This document shows, in pieces, positions 61,444 through 64,000 of a DNA stretch of 64,000 bases. Positions within the stretch are counted from its first letter, which is position 1. Each line of letters opens with the position of its first letter. Location: assembly GCF_024734895.1 (NCBI RefSeq), contig NZ_CP091430.1, forward strand, positions 2,126,501 to 2,190,500. Direction: 5' to 3'. The notes under the pieces were generated by a model that ran no database searches, was not told the origin of the DNA, and saw only the letters and a program-made list of their open reading frames with translations. The stretch comes from Paenibacillus spongiae. GTDB taxonomy: Bacteria > Bacillota > Bacilli > Paenibacillales > Paenibacillaceae. The translations under genes and the position numbers were made by a program.

Positions 61444-62559
61444 TTGGCTGATAAGCGGGATTATTACGAAGTGCTTGGCGTCGGAAAGGATGCCTCCGAC
61501 GAAGAGATGAAGAAGGCGTACCGGAAGCTGGCGCGCCAATACCATCCGGACGTGAACAAAGCGCCGGATGCGGAAGAGAAATTCAAAGAAGTGAAGGAAG
61601 CCTACGATGTCCTTAGCGACGAGGGCAAAAGGGAAACATACGACCGTTACGGCCACGTAGATCCGAACATGGGCGCCGGTGCAGGCGGCGCGGATTTCGG
61701 AGGCTTCGGCGATATTTTCGATATGTTCTTCGGAGGCAACGGCGGACGCCGCGATCCGAACGCACCGCAGCGCGGCAATGATTTGCAGTATACGATGACC
61801 ATAGAATTCAAGGAAGCGGTATTCGGCAAAGAAACCGAAGTTACGATTCCTCGCACGGAAACATGCGATACGTGTACCGGTTCGGGCGCGAAGCCCGGCA
61901 CGAAGCCGGAGACTTGCTCGGTATGCCGCGGCACCGGCCAGCAGGAGGTCGTGCAGAACACGCCGTTCGGCCGCATGGTCAACCGCCGCGCGTGCTCGAA
62001 TTGCAGCGGTACGGGCCGTATCATCAAGGAGAAATGCGGAACCTGTCATGGCGCGGGCAAAGTGAAGCGTCAGCGCAAGCTGAACGTGCGCATCCCGGCG
62101 GGCGTGGACGATGGCGCGCAAATCCGTCTGAGCGGCGAAGGCGAAGCCGGACTGCGCGGAGGACCGTCTGGCGACCTCTATATCGTCATCCGCGTGAAGT
62201 CGCATGAATTCTTCGAGCGCGAAGGCGATGATATCTACTGCGAAGTGCCGCTTACTTTCGTACAGGCGGCATTAGGCGATGAGATTGAGATTCCGACGCT
62301 TAACGAGAAGGTGAAGCTGAAAATTCCGGCAGGCACCCAGACCGGAACGTACTTCCGCTTGAAGGGCAAGGGCGTGCCGCGTCTTCGCGGCTATGGGCAG
62401 GGCGACCAGCATGTCAAGGTGACGCTTGTGACGCCGACCAGCCTTTCGGAGGATCAGAAGGATCTGCTCCGTCAGTTTGCCGGCATTACCGGAGAGTCTG
62501 CCCAGGAGCATCACAATTCCATTTTTGAACGGATGAAAAAGGCGTTTCGCGGCGATTAG
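61444..62559 (+). CDS. dnaJ: Chaperone DnaJ (Hsp40)
   Basis: The 371-aa co-chaperone stimulates DnaK ATPase activity. It has a J domain (about 4-70, with HPD at 34-36), a Gly/Phe-rich segment, four CxxCxGxG zinc repeats (CDTC, CSVC, CSNC, CGTC) and the C-terminal substrate-binding domain. TTG 61444 ([12 protein letters not shown] follows) fits the family start; GGGGTGA is about 6 bases upstream. A GTG at 61435 is an alternative that adds three residues. Confidence 0.97.
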   Translation: MADKRDYYEVLGVGKDASDEEMKKAYRKLARQYHPDVNKAPDAEEKFKEVKEAYDVLSDEGKRETYDRYGHVDPNMGAGAGGADFGGFGDIFDMFFGGNGGRRDPNAPQRGNDLQYTMTIEFKEAVFGKETEVTIPRTETCDTCTGSGAKPGTKPETCSVCRGTGQQEVVQNTPFGRMVNRRACSNCSGTGRIIKEKCGTCHGAGKVKRQRKLNVRIPAGVDDGAQIRLSGEGEAGLRGGPSGDLYIVIRVKSHEFFEREGDDIYCEVPLTFVQAALGDEIEIPTLNEKVKLKIPAGTQTGTYFRLKGKGVPRLRGYGQGDQHVKVTLVTPTSLSEDQKDLLRQFAGITGESAQEHHNSIFERMKKAFRGD

Positions 62560-62641
62560 GGAATAAGGCATACTTTTATAACCCAAGGAACATCCTATCC
62601 ATTGTGTCTACTTGAATCGGACGACTTAAGGAGGATGTACC

Positions 62642-62794
62642 ATGGAACATAAAAGTCTGGAAGACAAAAACTTGTTTAACTTGCCAATCGGAAAAAACGA
62701 AGACGTCGAATTCTCGGAAGCATTAGCCGATGAGGATGATAAGGAAGCACAGCGCCGAGCGTTCGAAGCGGATGCGCGCGCAGAGCGCGAGTAG
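62642..62794 (+). CDS. YfhD-like small protein, 50 aa
   Basis: After AAGGAGGATG the ATG at 62642 opens a 50-aa frame with KNEDVEFSEALADEDDKEAQ and an Ala/Arg-rich helix. The DVEFSEELADEeDlEAQxRA stretch is the core of the YfhD family of small Bacillota proteins with unknown function. It follows dnaJ, and probably shares its transcript. Confidence 0.8.
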   Translation: MEHKSLEDKNLFNLPIGKNEDVEFSEALADEDDKEAQRRAFEADARAERE

Positions 62795-62808
62795 GGAGGG
62801 CGCGGCCG

Positions 62809-63003
62809 ATGACGGTTGAAATTCATGCGACCTTCCCGGGCGGCGCGGGTGCCAGAGAAGCGGAGTTAAAGCTTCAAGCGCTCCGTGCCGTTCGCGTCAC
62901 CGATGGCGGCGATGGCTCCTTGACGATCACGGTCGGCGACGACATGATCGATCGTGCGCTGCACCTGATTGAGCAAACAGGCGGTATGCCGGATACGCAT
63001 TAA
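62809..63003 (+). CDS. Small conserved protein, 64 aa
   Basis: The 64-aa protein reads MTVEIHATFPGGAGAREAEL, with a beta-alpha-beta pattern (LQALRAVRVTDGGDGSLTITV). It is not recognised with confidence. It stands between dnaJ and prmA, 14 bases after the YfhD-like gene, in a place where Paenibacillaceae often carry a small gene. The strong terminator at 63020 ends the unit. Confidence 0.7.
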   Translation: MTVEIHATFPGGAGAREAELKLQALRAVRVTDGGDGSLTITVGDDMIDRALHLIEQTGGMPDTH

Positions 63004-63019
63004 CGTACGCATCGTTCGG

Positions 63020-63060
63020 GGAGCTTTGGCAGCGATTGTGCTGCCAAAGCTCCTTTTTTG
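63020..63060 (+). terminator. Rho-independent terminator before prmA
   Basis: GGAGCTTTGGCAGC (63020-63033) pairs perfectly with GCTGCCAAAGCTCC (63040-63053) with a 6-base loop, followed by TTTTTT. Confidence 0.97.
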
Positions 63061-63185
63061 TGTGCGGACAGCTTCTGGTGTAAAATAGATGCAGTGAATA
63101 CAGGCGCTTGCGCCGTTATCCTAAGAAACCGGCTTAGCTTTGAATCAGCAGAAGCCATTTATAATCGATAGGGAGGCTATTGAAC

Positions 63186-64000
63186 GTGAAGTGGCATGAG
63201 ATCACGATTGAAACAATGGAAGAAGCAACGGAGATGATTTCGAACTTCTTGCATGAAATGGGAGCCGGAGGCGTATCTATTGAAGAATCGGGGACATTGA
63301 ACAAGCCCCGGGACACATCGCTCGGCCAATGGTACGACCACCCCTTGAACGATATTCCGGAAGGGCATGCCATTATTAAAGGGTATTTTGCCGAAGGTAC
63401 GGATGCTAAAGCGGTCATGGACGCCATACGTCCGCGCATCGAGGAGCTGCGGGACTATGATATCGACCCGGGCGATTATACGATGGCCAGCATCGTTGTA
63501 GACGACGAGGATTGGGCCAATGCCTGGAAGCAGTACTTCAAGCCGATTCGGGTGTCGGAACGGCTTACGATCAAGCCGACATGGGAAGACTACACGGCTT
63601 CCCCGGAGGAACGCATCATCGAGCTTGATCCGGGAATGGCATTCGGAACCGGAACGCATCCGACGACCGCATTATGCTTGCGCACGCTGGAATCGGTCAT
63701 TCGCGGCGGCGAAGAAGTGATCGATGTCGGGACGGGCTCGGGCATCCTTGCGATCGGAGCCGTTAAGCTTGGGGCGGAGCGCGTGCTGGCGCTGGATTTG
63801 GACCCTGTTGCCGTATCGTCCGCCAAGGAGAATGCCAAGCTGAACGGACTGCTTAACGAACGGATCCAAGTCCAGCTCAGCGATTTGCTGGGCGTGCTCC
63901 AAGGCCATGCATCCAACAATGAGCCCATTAACGTATCCGTGCCGGTTGACCTCGTGGTTGCCAATATCCTGGCGGAAATCATTCTGCTCTTTATCGATGA
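63186..64000 (+). CDS. prmA: Ribosomal protein L11 methyltransferase (partial, 3' end outside window)
   Basis: The frame from GTG 63186, preceded by GGGAGG 9 bases upstream, runs to the window end. It has an N-terminal substrate-binding domain (KWHEITIETMEEATEMISNF) and then the SAM-dependent methyltransferase fold with DVGTGSGILAIGA and the VVANILAEII motif, preceded by MAFGTGTHPTT, the PrmA signature. It trimethylates ribosomal protein L11. In Bacillus prmA follows dnaJ and is followed by rsmE, expected just outside the window. Confidence 0.96.
   Translation, partial: MKWHEITIETMEEATEMISNFLHEMGAGGVSIEESGTLNKPRDTSLGQWYDHPLNDIPEGHAIIKGYFAEGTDAKAVMDAIRPRIEELRDYDIDPGDYTMASIVVDDEDWANAWKQYFKPIRVSERLTIKPTWEDYTASPEERIIELDPGMAFGTGTHPTTALCLRTLESVIRGGEEVIDVGTGSGILAIGAVKLGAERVLALDLDPVAVSSAKENAKLNGLLNERIQVQLSDLLGVLQGHASNNEPINVSVPVDLVVANILAEIILLFID

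Overview
The window is a piece of a spore-forming, competence-encoding Bacillota chromosome. Gene content and order (comER, comEA-comEB-comEC, holA, rpsT, gpr, spoIIP, yqxA-like, lepA, hemW, hrcA-grpE-dnaK-dnaJ, prmA) match the Bacillus subtilis yqe/comE/dnaK region. The higher GC, the protein style, and an extra sigma/anti-sigma pair and small genes point to Paenibacillaceae (Paenibacillus or Cohnella-like). This assignment is inference.

Host left part (1-17600): comER (partial, minus strand) is divergent from comEA, an O-acetylhomoserine sulfhydrylase-type gene, comEB and comEC. An ECF sigma factor/anti-sigma pair follows, then holA, convergent rpsT, gpr, spoIIP, the yqxA-like gene, lepA, hemW, a DinB-family gene on the minus strand, and a short ArgA-like acetyltransferase with a probable ArgR box in its promoter.

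Prophage (about 17509-57694, roughly 40 kb, AT-rich): it is bounded by a perfect 108-bp direct repeat covering the 3' end of the acetyltransferase gene and the -35 element of the hrcA operon. Order: integrase; a cluster of accessory genes; a divergent control region with a ribbon-helix-helix repressor; a non-coding, iteron-like region; a winged-helix initiator-like gene; an 847-aa protein with RNP and DxDxD motifs resembling two-barrel RNA polymerases (QDE-1/YonO superfamily); Bro-N/RusA-like and homing-endonuclease-like genes; a cos-type packaging set (HNH, TerS, TerL); HK97-type head genes; a PBSX-like contractile tail and baseplate, including a tail-chaperone gene with a textbook A AAA AAC -1 frameshift site; tail fibre, holins and amidase; a surface cassette (BppU-like, FN3, SGNH hydrolase); and a second accessory cluster (DUF1643, DUF2513, membrane proteins, a PD-(D/E)XK-like protein). 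All structural modules appear intact, so the prophage may be functional, as a mosaic of HK97-type head and PBSX-type contractile tail.

Host right part (57600-64000): a CIRCE operator and promoter precede hrcA-grpE-dnaK; then dnaJ, a YfhD-like small gene, a small conserved gene, and prmA (cut by the window end).

The most notable items are the polymerase-like protein beside a candidate origin, the programmed frameshift, the repressor/operator switch without a CI-like protein, and the way the attachment site restores both a gene end and a heat-shock promoter. No tRNA, rRNA or CRISPR array was seen.
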